32,466 nucleotides of DNA from an uncultured Verrucomicrobiota bacterium (GTDB taxonomy: Bacteria; Verrucomicrobiota; Kiritimatiellia; RFP12; UBA1067): NCBI GenBank assembly GCA_946610035.1, contig CAMOCC010000024.1, positions 1-32,466 of the forward strand, written 5' to 3'. Shown here piece after piece: positions 17,386 to 25,428 of this stretch; the first letter of the stretch is position 1, and each line of letters begins with the position of its first letter. The position numbers were made by a program, and so were the translations under genes. The notes beneath the pieces are model-generated. The model was not told the DNA's origin, did no database searches, and saw only the letters and a program-made list of their open reading frames with translations.

Positions 17386-17631
17386 CTACATGCGGCGGGA
17401 GGTCACTTCGATTACGTTCACCTGGTTGCGGAGCTGGAGGATGACCTGCTCGATCACCTTGTCCGTCGCAAGGACGTCGATCCTCATGCGGGAGACGGTT
17501 CCGTCCTCCGTGGGACCGACGTTCAGGGTCTGGATGTTGTAGCCGCGTCCGGAGATGAGGCCGACTATGCGGGCGAGGACGCCCGGCTTGTTCTCCACGT
17601 AGCAGTTGAGTCTGTGAATGTGTTCGTTCAT
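17386..17631 (-). CDS. ilvN: Acetolactate synthase small subunit, ACT domain only
   Basis: An 81-residue protein that is just one ACT domain: LNCYVENKPGVLARIVGLIS, RGYNIQTLNVGPTEDGTVSR, then a short end at VNVIEVTSRRM. It regulates the IlvB catalytic subunit and carries valine feedback. Standard IlvN/IlvH has about 160 residues with a second C-terminal domain, missing here; the size matches IlvM or short IlvN forms. The ATG at 17631 is the only sensible start; the longer open frame to 18354 is ilvB read out of frame. It lies 14 nt after the ilvB stop. Confidence 0.92.
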   Translation of the reverse strand: MNEHIHRLNCYVENKPGVLARIVGLISGRGYNIQTLNVGPTEDGTVSRMRIDVLATDKVIEQVILQLRNQVNVIEVTSRRM

Positions 17632-17645
17632 GTCCCTGCCCCCTC

Positions 17646-19379
17646 TCAGTCGAAGACCATTTCGGAAACGGACCTGCCGCCCGGGATCATCGGATAGACG
17701 TTTGCACGCGGCTCGACGACGACCTCGACGACGCATGTCTCGTTCGACTTGACCGCCTTCGCGATCGTCGCGTCGAGCTTGGCCGGATCTATGACGCGGT
17801 ACGCCTTCGCGCCGTGCGCCTCCGCGAGCCTGCAGAAGTCCGGGAGGTAGTCGTACTTGAGGTCGTCCTCGATGTGCTCGTTCGCGAGACGCCCCTTTGC
17901 GGAGAGGATCGAACCGGAGTAGCGCTTCGAGTAGAAGAGCTCCTGCCACTGGCGGACCATTCCGAGGCACTCGTTGTTGATGACGACGAAGGTGACGGGG
18001 AGCTTGTGCTCGACGGCGACGACGACCTCCTCGAACGTCATCTGCGCACCGCCGTCGCCGCATATTGCGACGACCGTCGCGTTCGGCTTCGCGAACTGCG
18101 CGCCGATGGCGGCGGGGATGCCGAAGCCCATCGTGCCCATTCCGCCGGACGAGAGGAAGTGACGCGGCAGGTTGTGGCGGAAGTACTGCGCCGCCCACAT
18201 CTGGTGCTGGCCGACGTCCGTGACGAGCAGCGCCTTGCCGTCCGTCGCGCGGTCGATCGACTCCATGACCGACTGCGGCATTATGACCTCCTTGTGCATC
18301 GGCTTGTACGCCATCGGGCGCTCCTTGCGCCAGCCGTCGATGCGCGCGAGCCACTCCTTGTGCTCCGCCGACTTCACTCTCGAGAGGACCGTCGTCAGGA
18401 CGTCCTTCACGTCCGCGACGATCCCGAGGTCCGCCGGGACGTTCTTGTTGAGCGAGGCGGGGTCGCAGTCGACGTGGACGAGGTTCGCCTTCTTCGCATA
18501 CTCGGAGATCTTCGCGGTGACGCGGTCGGAGAAGCGGACGCCGAACGCGAGGATGAGGTCCGCATCGCGGATCGCCCAGTTCGCCGCGGCGCTTCCGTGC
18601 ATGCCGGCGAGTCCGAGCGCGAGCGGGTCGCGCTCGTCGAACGAGCCGAGGCCCATGAGCGTCGTCGCGACGGGAATCTGCGCGCGGTGCGCGAGCGCGG
18701 CGACGTCCTTCGCGGCGCCGGCCGAGATGACTCCGCCGCCTGCGTAGAGGACGGGACGCCTGGCCTCGTTGATGAGCTTGGCGAGGCGGTTCATCTGCGT
18801 GGTCGTCGCCGTGGACTCGGGATGGTAGGCGCGGAGCGACACGCGCTCGGGGTACTGCGCCGCCGTGAGCCCCTGCTGGCAGTTCTTCGGAATGTCGATG
18901 ACGACGGGGCCGGGCTTGCCGTGCGTCGCGATGTAGAAGGCCTCCGCGACGGTCTCGGGTATCTCGTCCGCGCTCTGCACGAGGAAGCAGTGCTTCGACA
19001 CCGCGCGCGCGATGCCCGTCATGTCCGCCTCCTGGAAGGCGTCCGTGCCGATGAGGGAGAGGGGCACCTGCCCTGTGATGACGACCATGGGGATGCCGTC
19101 CACGTTGGCCGTCGCAAGGCCCGTGATCGTGTTCGTCGCACCGGGGCCGGACGTCACGAGGCAGACGCCCGGGCGGCCCGTGGCGCGCGCATACCCGTCA
19201 GCCATGTGTGCGCAGCCCTGCTCGTGGCGGCCCAGCACGAACTGGAACTTCGCCTCGGGGAGGCAGTTGAATATGTCCAGGGCCTGTCCGCCCGGATAGC
19301 CGAAGAGCACCTCCGTGCCCGCCTTTTCCAGCGATTCGACGAGCGCCTTCGCGCCCGTCCTCATTTCGTTCTTCTTCAT
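17646..19379 (-). CDS. ilvB: Acetolactate synthase large (catalytic) subunit
   Basis: A 577-residue thiamine-diphosphate enzyme that makes acetolactate or acetohydroxybutyrate, the first common step to valine, leucine and isoleucine. The N-terminal ThDP domain has VLFGYPGGQALDIF and HEQGCAHMADGYARATGRPG with the FAD-binding middle domain after it; the C-terminal ThDP motif runs from ICGDGGAQMTFEE to VVINNE. The start is the ATG at 19379 (KKNEMRTGAK). An ATG at 19388 is in frame but is part of TATAATATG, the promoter itself. The true ATG is 9 nt after TATAAT and has no Shine-Dalgarno, so a leaderless mRNA is likely. It heads the ilvB-ilvN-lysE-like unit. Confidence 0.96.
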   Translation of the reverse strand: MKKNEMRTGAKALVESLEKAGTEVLFGYPGGQALDIFNCLPEAKFQFVLGRHEQGCAHMADGYARATGRPGVCLVTSGPGATNTITGLATANVDGIPMVVITGQVPLSLIGTDAFQEADMTGIARAVSKHCFLVQSADEIPETVAEAFYIATHGKPGPVVIDIPKNCQQGLTAAQYPERVSLRAYHPESTATTTQMNRLAKLINEARRPVLYAGGGVISAGAAKDVAALAHRAQIPVATTLMGLGSFDERDPLALGLAGMHGSAAANWAIRDADLILAFGVRFSDRVTAKISEYAKKANLVHVDCDPASLNKNVPADLGIVADVKDVLTTVLSRVKSAEHKEWLARIDGWRKERPMAYKPMHKEVIMPQSVMESIDRATDGKALLVTDVGQHQMWAAQYFRHNLPRHFLSSGGMGTMGFGIPAAIGAQFAKPNATVVAICGDGGAQMTFEEVVVAVEHKLPVTFVVINNECLGMVRQWQELFYSKRYSGSILSAKGRLANEHIEDDLKYDYLPDFCRLAEAHGAKAYRVIDPAKLDATIAKAVKSNETCVVEVVVEPRANVYPMIPGGRSVSEMVFD

Positions 19380-19388
19380 AGGACGCAT

Positions 19389-19397
19389 ATTATACCA
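19389..19397 (-). promoter_or_regulatory. Extended -10 promoter of ilvB
   Basis: TGGTATAAT on the minus strand (TATAAT 19394..19389); ATG at 19379 is 9 nt downstream. It is divergent from the iscS promoter about 95 bp away. No attenuator-like leader peptide can exist with such a short leader, so ilv control must act otherwise. Confidence 0.75.
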
Positions 19398-19487
19398 AAA
19401 ATTACGTCCTAGTGGGGAAAAGTTTCATTTTTCCGCCTTCGTCCGGCCAGACTTCCGGAAAAACCGCACACTTCACCCCGCAAAATG

Positions 19488-19496
19488 TGATATAAT
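19488..19496 (+). promoter_or_regulatory. Extended -10 promoter of iscS
   Basis: TGATATAAT on the plus strand, TATAAT at 19491-19496, followed by ATCCAATTACA and the ATG at 19508 (11 nt). No Shine-Dalgarno lies between. This is the only plus-strand example of the promoter family in the window. Confidence 0.75.
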
Positions 19497-19507
19497 ATCC
19501 AATTACA

Positions 19508-20689
19508 ATGAACAACGTATATCTGGACAACAACGCCACCACGATGATCGCCCCCGAGGTCAGGGACGTCATGATGCCCTTTTTCAACGAGCTCTACGGC
19601 AACCCGAGCTCCATGCACGCCTTCGGCGGACAGGTCGCGAAGTACGTGAAGCGCGCCCGCGAGGAGGTCGCGGCGTTCCTCAACTGCTCGCCGGAGGAGG
19701 TGATCTTCACCTCGTGCGCGACCGAGTCCGACAACTCGGCGATCCGAGGCACGGCCGACTACTACGGCGCTTCGACGAAGATCGTCACGACAGCAGTCGA
19801 GCACCCCGCCGTCCTCCAGCCCTGCCGCCGCCTCAAGGCGATGGGCCACGACGTAGTCGCCCTTCCCGTGGACCACGCAGGCCAGATCGACCTCGAACAG
19901 CTGCGCTCGGAGCTCAAGGGAACCAAGAACGCGCTGGTCTCGGTCATGTGGGCGAACAACGAGACGGGGACCGTGTTCCCGGTCGAGAAGGTCGCCGAGA
20001 TATGCAAGGAGTACGGCGCGGTCTTCCATACGGACGCGGTGCAGGTCGCGGGCAAGATCCCCGTGGACGTCTCCAAGGTGCCCGTCGACATGCTTTCCAT
20101 GTCCGGGCACAAGTTCCACGCCCCCAAGGGCATCGGCATATTCTACGTCCGCAGGGGCACGAAGCTCAAGCCCTTCATGCTCGGCGGGCACCAGGAGGCG
20201 GGACGCAGGGCTGGGACGGAGAACGTGCCCTACATCATCGGGCTCGCCAAGGCGTGCGAGCTCGCGCGCCTCAACATGGCCAAGGAGGCCGAGACGCTGA
20301 CGCGCCTGAGGGACCGCCTCGAGGCCGGCATCGTCGCGGCGTGCCCGAACGTCCTCGTCAACGGCGACAGGGCCCACAGGCTCCCGAACACGCTCAACAT
20401 CAGCTTCGAGTACATCGAAGGCGAGGCGATCGCGTACCACCTGAGCGACCTCGGCATCTGCATCTCGACGGGCTCCGCCTGCGCCTCCGGCTCGCTCGAC
20501 CCAAGCCACGTCATCCGCGCGATGGGAGTCCCCTTCATCGCCGTCCACGGCTCGGTCAGGTTCTCCCTCAGCCGATACAATACCGACGCCGACGTCGACT
20601 ACGTCCTCGAGAAGCTCCCGCCCGTCATCAAGAACCTTCGCGAGCTCTCCCCGTTCGGGCCAGACCAGGACCCGACGACGTTCAAGTGA
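19508..20689 (+). CDS. iscS: Cysteine desulfurase (NifS/IscS family)
   Basis: A 393-residue PLP enzyme that takes sulfur from cysteine for Fe-S clusters and tRNA thiolation. It begins VYLDNNATTMIAPEV, has the PLP lysine Lys202 in SMSGHKFHAPKGIG, and the persulfide Cys325 in STGSACASGSLDPSHV. The SGSLDPSHV loop is the class I (NifS/IscS) pattern. No iscU, nifU or iscR gene is adjacent, so partners are elsewhere. It is one of only two forward genes and starts from a near-leaderless promoter. Confidence 0.95.
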   Translation: MNNVYLDNNATTMIAPEVRDVMMPFFNELYGNPSSMHAFGGQVAKYVKRAREEVAAFLNCSPEEVIFTSCATESDNSAIRGTADYYGASTKIVTTAVEHPAVLQPCRRLKAMGHDVVALPVDHAGQIDLEQLRSELKGTKNALVSVMWANNETGTVFPVEKVAEICKEYGAVFHTDAVQVAGKIPVDVSKVPVDMLSMSGHKFHAPKGIGIFYVRRGTKLKPFMLGGHQEAGRRAGTENVPYIIGLAKACELARLNMAKEAETLTRLRDRLEAGIVAACPNVLVNGDRAHRLPNTLNISFEYIEGEAIAYHLSDLGICISTGSACASGSLDPSHVIRAMGVPFIAVHGSVRFSLSRYNTDADVDYVLEKLPPVIKNLRELSPFGPDQDPTTFK

Positions 20690-20718
20690 GACAAGAGGAA
20701 TGCAGGATCGGAAACGCC

Positions 20719-21096
20719 ATGAAGACTTCAGGAAAGACGCTGTTGGTAATCCTTTCGCTCTCCATCGCCACCGTCGGGTGCAGGAGGAGCGATCTGAGGG
20801 AAGTCACAATAAACATCCCCGGACTTGCCGAGGCCGCCACCAACGACGCGGCGTACGCGGCCGGCAAGGCGAAGATCGCCTGGGCGCTCGGCACCTACGA
20901 GGGCGTCAAAAAGGATTCGCTCAAGTGGGACGACGCCGACAGGTCGAAGCTGACGCTGCGGTTCGATTCCCTGCTCGTCGCGGAGATGAACCTCGTAAAG
21001 GCGATCGACGAAGCCGGCTTCAAGGTCGAGTACCCCGTCCTCATGCCCGGCGAACCGGCAGGATACATCAACGCCCGCAAACCAGAGGTTGAGTAG
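20719..21096 (+). CDS. Small lipoprotein with HMA-like fold lacking CxxC
   Basis: A 125-residue protein with a signal peptide and lipobox-like end (LSLSIATVGC, Cys21). The mature part reads like one heavy-metal-associated (ferredoxin-like beta-alpha-beta-beta-alpha-beta) domain: REVTINIPGL, a helix KAKIAWALGTYEGV, a strand SKLTLRFDSL, a helix LVKAIDEAGF, a strand KVEYP. The loop that should hold GMxCxxC reads GLAEAATNDAA, so the metal site is missing. I infer the fold by eye only. It starts 29 nt after iscS and is probably co-transcribed. The longer frame overlapping iscS is not real. Its stop lies 5 nt from the convergent ygjP-like stop. Confidence 0.75.
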   Translation: MKTSGKTLLVILSLSIATVGCRRSDLREVTINIPGLAEAATNDAAYAAGKAKIAWALGTYEGVKKDSLKWDDADRSKLTLRFDSLLVAEMNLVKAIDEAGFKVEYPVLMPGEPAGYINARKPEVE

Positions 21097-21101
21097 AATC
21101 C

Positions 21102-21653
21102 CTACGCCAGGCCCTTGTTAAGCCTGCGACGGCGCTCCCGCCAGCCGGGAAGCCGCTCGTCCATCAGCGACTGGAATTCGGGGCCGTGGTTGCGGACCCT
21201 GAAATGCGTCAGCTCGTGCACGACAACATACTCGACCAGGTCGCGCCCCTTCCGCGCCAGATCGCTGTTGTACGTTACGACCCTCTTCCTCCAGTGGCAG
21301 CTGCCCCAGAGAGTCTTCATCAACCTGAGCTTCCAGCGGAACGGCCCCTCCCCGGTCCTCGCCGCCCACTCGCGGTTCAGCTCGTCCAGAAGAAGCGAAA
21401 GGTCAGCGACCTCCTCCCTCGTCGGAGGTTCGCGGACGATCCTCGGGCGCGCAAGCATCTCCTCGCGCGCCTTCACCACCCAGGACCACTTTGATGCCAG
21501 AAAGGCTTCGGCGTCCGCCAAAGTCGCCCACCATTTGGGAACGGACACCGAAACCCTCCCGTCGCGCGCGACTCGGATGTTGATCCGGCGGATGCGCTTC
21601 CTGACGACTTCGACAGGCACGCCCTGGATGATGTTCTCGCCGGACCTCAGCAC
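21102..21653 (-). CDS. YgjP-like (DUF45/M48-type) metallopeptidase-fold protein
   Basis: A 183-residue protein of the YgjP family. The zinc site is HELTHFRVRNH (His146, Glu147, His150, His156), preceded by the family's WGSCHWRKRVVTYNSDLARK. The N-terminal half (KRIRRINIRVARDGRVSVSV) is the usual YgjP lead. E. coli YgjP has been reported as a UTP pyrophosphatase, so peptidase activity is not certain. Start is a GTG at 21653, 11 nt after the pntB stop, so it belongs to the pnt transcript. It converges with the lipoprotein gene. Confidence 0.88.
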   Translation of the reverse strand: MLRSGENIIQGVPVEVVRKRIRRINIRVARDGRVSVSVPKWWATLADAEAFLASKWSWVVKAREEMLARPRIVREPPTREEVADLSLLLDELNREWAARTGEGPFRWKLRLMKTLWGSCHWRKRVVTYNSDLARKGRDLVEYVVVHELTHFRVRNHGPEFQSLMDERLPGWRERRRRLNKGLA

Positions 21654-21664
21654 GCCCCGACCCG

Positions 21665-23065
21665 TCAGGATTCGAACTCGGCGGCGAGCTGCTGCACCGT
21701 GCTCTTTGCGTCGCCGTACACCATCACGGTGTTGTCGTTCGTGAAGAGCGGATTCTCGAGTCCCGAGAAGCCCGTGCCGCGTCCGCGCTTGAGGACGAAG
21801 ACCGTCCGCGCCTCGAACGCGTTCACTATGGGCATTCCGTAGATCGGCGAGGACTGGTCCTCGATCGCCGCCGGGTTGACGACGTCGTTCGCGCCGATGA
21901 CGATCGCGACGTCCACCGTGGACATCTGCGGGTTCACCTCGTCCGCCGTCTTCAGCTGCTCGTACGGGACGTTCGCCTCCGCAAGGAGCACGTTCATGTG
22001 CCCGGGCATGCGTCCGGCGACCGGGTGGATCGCAAAGCAGACCTCCGCGCCGTTAGCCTCCAGCTTGTCGCAGAGCTCCTTGACGGCGTGCTGCGCCTGG
22101 GCGACGGCCATTCCGTAGCCCGGGATGATGACGATGCTGTGCGCCGCCTCGAGAATCGTGTAGGCGTCCTCGACGGACAGGGAGCGCGGCTCCCTGGCGG
22201 GGCCGGACGACTTGGCCCCGCCCTTCTTCGCGGGCGTTGCGAAGAGGAGCTTCGCCATCGTCTTGTTCATCGCCTTGCACATGATGACCGTGAGGATGAG
22301 GCCCGACGCGCCGACGAGGCAGCCGGAGACGACAAGCACGACGTTGCGGATCGCAAAGCCGGCGAACGCCGCCGCGAGTCCGGAGAACGCGTTGAGGAGC
22401 GAAATCACTACCGGCATGTCGCCGCCGCCGACCGGGATCACGAGCGTGAAGCCGAGGACGAGGAACGCGACGGACGCAGTTGCGACGCCGACGACCGACC
22501 ATGTTCCCGTCGGGTACGCCGTGTAGAGCGCGACGCCGGCGAGTCCGACGATGGTGACGGCTGTGTTGACGGCATTCTTCGCGGGGACGCGGTTCAAGTC
22601 CTTGATGAAGTTGCCGGCGAGCTTGCCCCAGGCGATGACAGACCCCGTGAAGGCCACGGCGCCGATCGCAATGGTGAGTCCGCACGAGAGCGCGATGAAC
22701 CAGAGGTTCTCCTCGTAGGGATTCGCTATGAGGAACTGCGCAAGGGCGACGAGCATGGAGGAGAGGCCTCCGAAGCCGTTCAGCAGCGCCACGAGCTGCG
22801 GCATCTCCGTCATCTTGACCCTGCGCGCCCAGACCGCGCCGATGAGCGTCCCGAGGACGACGGCGACGGCGACGGTGGAGTATCCGACGACTCCAGTCTC
22901 CACAACCTGCTTCTCGGCGAGGATCGTCACCACGGCGACGAGCATTCCGACGGACGAGAGGAGGTTGCCCTTCCGCGCCGTGTCGGCCCTGCCCATGAGC
23001 TTGATTCCGCGAATGAAGAGCACCGCGGAGGCCATGTAGATGATGTTCGCTATCGTCTCGCTCAT
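21665..23065 (-). CDS. pntB: NAD(P) transhydrogenase subunit beta
   Basis: A 466-residue protein: an N-terminal block of about nine membrane helices, then the NADP(H)-binding domain III. Diagnostic stretches are GGGDMPVVISLLNAFSGLAA, VIIPGYGMAVAQAQHAVKEL, FAIHPVAGRMPGHMNVLLAE and DVAIVIGANDVVNPAA. With PntAA and PntAB it moves hydride between NADH and NADP+, driven by the proton gradient. The ATG overlaps the pntAB stop as ATGA. Confidence 0.97.
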   Translation of the reverse strand: MSETIANIIYMASAVLFIRGIKLMGRADTARKGNLLSSVGMLVAVVTILAEKQVVETGVVGYSTVAVAVVLGTLIGAVWARRVKMTEMPQLVALLNGFGGLSSMLVALAQFLIANPYEENLWFIALSCGLTIAIGAVAFTGSVIAWGKLAGNFIKDLNRVPAKNAVNTAVTIVGLAGVALYTAYPTGTWSVVGVATASVAFLVLGFTLVIPVGGGDMPVVISLLNAFSGLAAAFAGFAIRNVVLVVSGCLVGASGLILTVIMCKAMNKTMAKLLFATPAKKGGAKSSGPAREPRSLSVEDAYTILEAAHSIVIIPGYGMAVAQAQHAVKELCDKLEANGAEVCFAIHPVAGRMPGHMNVLLAEANVPYEQLKTADEVNPQMSTVDVAIVIGANDVVNPAAIEDQSSPIYGMPIVNAFEARTVFVLKRGRGTGFSGLENPLFTNDNTVMVYGDAKSTVQQLAAEFES

Positions 23066-23370
23066 TTCGACTGCCCGCCCTTCTTCCTGAACATGCCGAG
23101 CATGCGGTCGGTGACGAGGTATCCGCCCACGACGTTGATCGTCGCCAGGACCACGGCGATGAAGCCGAGTACCGTCGCAAGGCTCGAGTTGAAGTCCGCG
23201 AACTTCAGAGTCACGGCGACCGCCGTCACCGCGAGGGCTCCGACCATCGTGATGCCGGATATCGCGTTTGTTCCGGACATTAGCGGCGTGTGAAGCTGGC
23301 TCGGGACCTTCGAAATAAGCTCCATTCCGAGGAACGCCGCCATCACGAACACAAAAATCAGCATTTCCAT
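23062..23370 (-). CDS. pntAB: NAD(P) transhydrogenase subunit alpha part 2 (membrane part)
   Basis: A 102-residue membrane protein with three to four helices and the motif SQLHTPLMSGTNAISGITMV that marks the membrane domain of transhydrogenase alpha. In E. coli it is fused to the NAD domain; here it is a separate gene as in Rhodospirillum. AAGGAG precedes the ATG by 8 nt, 13 nt after the pntAA stop. Confidence 0.95.
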   Translation of the reverse strand: MEMLIFVFVMAAFLGMELISKVPSQLHTPLMSGTNAISGITMVGALAVTAVAVTLKFADFNSSLATVLGFIAVVLATINVVGGYLVTDRMLGMFRKKGGQSK

Positions 23371-23383
23371 TTCAAATCTCCTT

Positions 23384-24508
23384 TCAGGCCTTGAACCGCT
23401 CGTGGACGATCGCGCCTCCGCTCGTGAGAAGGCAGCCCCTCATGATTTCGTCGTCCCTGCGAACCTTGAACTCCCTGGCCTCCCTGTCGTAGAAGTGCGT
23501 GAGGAACGCCGTTATGTTGCCGGAGAGCATCAGCGACGCGTCGCGCGGCACCTCGCGCTCGAGCTCATCGCCCGAGACGATGACGACGCCGTTGTCGGTG
23601 ACGACGTCCCTGCCGGGGACGCTCCCCTCGACGTTGCCGCCGGTCGCGACCGCCATGTCCACGATGACCGCGCCTTCGCGCATCCTCGCGACGACGTCCT
23701 TCGTGATGAGGCGCGGCGCCTTGCGTCCGAAGACCTTGGCCGTGGTGATCACGATGTCCGCCCTTTCGCAGACCTTCGCCTGCGCCTCCTGCTGCTTGGC
23801 CAGCTGCTCGGGCGTCAGCTGCTTCGCGTAGCCCTGCTCCGTCTGGCCCATGTCGCCGAGGTCGATCTTGACGAAGTTCGCTCCGAGCGACTTGACCTGC
23901 TCCTCGACCACGGGGCGCGTATCGAAGGCGTCCACGCGCGCGCCGAGGCGCTTCGCGGTCGCAATTGCCTGGAGCCCCGCGACGCCCACGCCGATCACGA
24001 AGACGCGCGCGGGCTGGATCGTTCCGGCGGGCGTGACCATCATGGGAAGGATCTTGGGCAGGCGCGAGGCCGCCTTCAGAACCGCGACGTAGCCCGCAAG
24101 GGAAGTCTGGGAGCTCTGGACGTCCATCTTCTGCGCAAGCGTCGTGCGCGGGATCATCTCGAGGGATACCGCCTGGACACCGGCGGACGCGAAGTCCGCA
24201 AGGAGCCCCTTCTCGTTGAACGGATCGAGGTAGCTCACATGGAGGGCGTCCCTGGAGAGTCCGGCCGCCGATTCCGGCTTTAGTATGCGAAGGACGATCT
24301 CCGCGGACGAGATACCCCCTGTCTCGTCGGCGACAACCGTCGCGCCCGCGGCCTCGTAGGCCGCGTCTGCGAATCCGCTCTTGACGCCCGCGCCCGAGGC
24401 GACGGACACCGCGAATCCCATTCCCACGAGTTTCCTCACGTCGGCGGGAACCAACGCGACTCGCGTCTCGGCCGGGTCCTTTTCCCGGCAAACCATTATC
24501 TTCTTCAT
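23384..24508 (-). CDS. pntAA: NAD(P) transhydrogenase subunit alpha part 1 (NAD-binding)
   Basis: A 374-residue soluble subunit that binds NAD(H). It begins KKIMVCREKDPAETRVALVP; the Rossmann segment is VFVIGVGVAGLQAIATAKRL followed by GARVDAFDTRP; the later stretch VVARMREGAVIVDMAVATGG is also typical. Alanine dehydrogenase is related but the following pntAB and pntB genes settle the call. An extended -10 lies 45 nt upstream. The leader here is long compared with other promoters of the window. Confidence 0.96.
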   Translation of the reverse strand: MKKIMVCREKDPAETRVALVPADVRKLVGMGFAVSVASGAGVKSGFADAAYEAAGATVVADETGGISSAEIVLRILKPESAAGLSRDALHVSYLDPFNEKGLLADFASAGVQAVSLEMIPRTTLAQKMDVQSSQTSLAGYVAVLKAASRLPKILPMMVTPAGTIQPARVFVIGVGVAGLQAIATAKRLGARVDAFDTRPVVEEQVKSLGANFVKIDLGDMGQTEQGYAKQLTPEQLAKQQEAQAKVCERADIVITTAKVFGRKAPRLITKDVVARMREGAVIVDMAVATGGNVEGSVPGRDVVTDNGVVIVSGDELEREVPRDASLMLSGNITAFLTHFYDREAREFKVRRDDEIMRGCLLTSGGAIVHERFKA

Positions 24509-24553
24509 GTCTTTTTTGCTGTCTTACCGCCTCTTTCGGGCGAATGGGGACAT

Positions 24554-24562
24554 ATTATATCA
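24554..24562 (-). promoter_or_regulatory. Extended -10 promoter of the pnt operon
   Basis: TGATATAAT on the minus strand, in GATATGATATAATATG, the same word as before rseP and coaD. TATAAT ends 45 nt before the pntAA ATG and starts about 20 nt after the dus stop. No terminator is visible between dus and this promoter. Confidence 0.7.
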
Positions 24563-24579
24563 TATCAACCCGCACCCGG

Positions 24580-25428
24580 CTACACCAGACCGAGGCCGGA
24601 ACGCAGTTCGTCGAGGTTTCGGGCGAGCTTCACGACGTTCCAGCGCCTGGCCCAGCGCGGCAGATCGCGCCAGTACGCGACGAGCTCCTTCATGCGTCCG
24701 AGGACGGGGTGCGGCGACCTGAGTTCGCCGAGCGACGCATCGACGTACCGCGCGAGCCACACCTCGGCATCGTCGCGCTCGCCGATGGCCCTGATAAAGC
24801 CCCGGCCGACCATCACATCGAATCCGTCGATTCCCCCGAGCCCCGCGTCGCCGTTGTACACGACGGGGACTTTCGCGGCGGACGCGACCTCGCGGAACGC
24901 CGCCATGTCGCACGAGCCCTCGTACATCTGCCGCGCGGTGCGCGCATGGACGGTGAGGAAGCGGAGAGGGAACTCGTTGAAGACGGACATGAGGCCGAGA
25001 AGCTCGTCCGGACGCTCCACCCCGAGCCGCGTCTTCGCGGAGAACGCGCCCGGCCCCATCACCTCGCACCCGGTCTCAAGCATCCGCCTGAGGACGTCCG
25101 GCGTCCTCAGCAGCCCGCTGCCGCGCCCCTTGTTCCTGACCATCGGGAACGGACACCCGCAGTTGAGGTCCGCAGTCGCGTACCCCGCCGCCTTCACCCT
25201 TTCAAGGCACGTCCTAAGCGCCGACGGGTCCTTCCCTATGAACTGCGGAGTCACGCGCAGACCGCATTCCGCGCCGCCCTTCAGCTCCCTGTCCCTTAGC
25301 GGATCGACGCCCGCGTTGGCGGTGATGAACGGCGTCATCGCCTCCGTGAAGCCGGCCTCGCGCATCAGCGGGCCGAACACAGAGCGGAAGCAGCGTATAG
25401 TGACGCCTCTGAGCGGAGCGAGTATCAT
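24580..25428 (-). CDS. dus: tRNA-dihydrouridine synthase (Dus family)
   Basis: A 282-residue flavoenzyme that reduces uridines in tRNA. It begins ILAPLRGVTIRCFRSVFG, has the catalytic Cys in ADLNCGCPFPMVRNKGRGSG, the FMN-binding FLTVHARTARQMYEG and VPVVYNGDAGL, and VMVGRGFI near the phosphate site. The opening is closest to the DusC type, though sub-family by eye is unsure. ATG overlaps the GH2 stop as ATGA. Last gene of the coaD run. A much longer open frame upstream (to 27198) is the GH2 gene read in another frame. Confidence 0.92.
   Translation of the reverse strand: MILAPLRGVTIRCFRSVFGPLMREAGFTEAMTPFITANAGVDPLRDRELKGGAECGLRVTPQFIGKDPSALRTCLERVKAAGYATADLNCGCPFPMVRNKGRGSGLLRTPDVLRRMLETGCEVMGPGAFSAKTRLGVERPDELLGLMSVFNEFPLRFLTVHARTARQMYEGSCDMAAFREVASAAKVPVVYNGDAGLGGIDGFDVMVGRGFIRAIGERDDAEVWLARYVDASLGELRSPHPVLGRMKELVAYWRDLPRWARRWNVVKLARNLDELRSGLGLV

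Noticed and set aside
17632-18354. N-terminal extension of ilvN by 241 codons
   Set aside because: It is ilvB read in another frame and ends in a normal ACT domain start at 17631.
24509-24579. Riboswitch in the longer pntAA leader
   Set aside because: Only about 40 transcribed bases with no stable hairpin seen.
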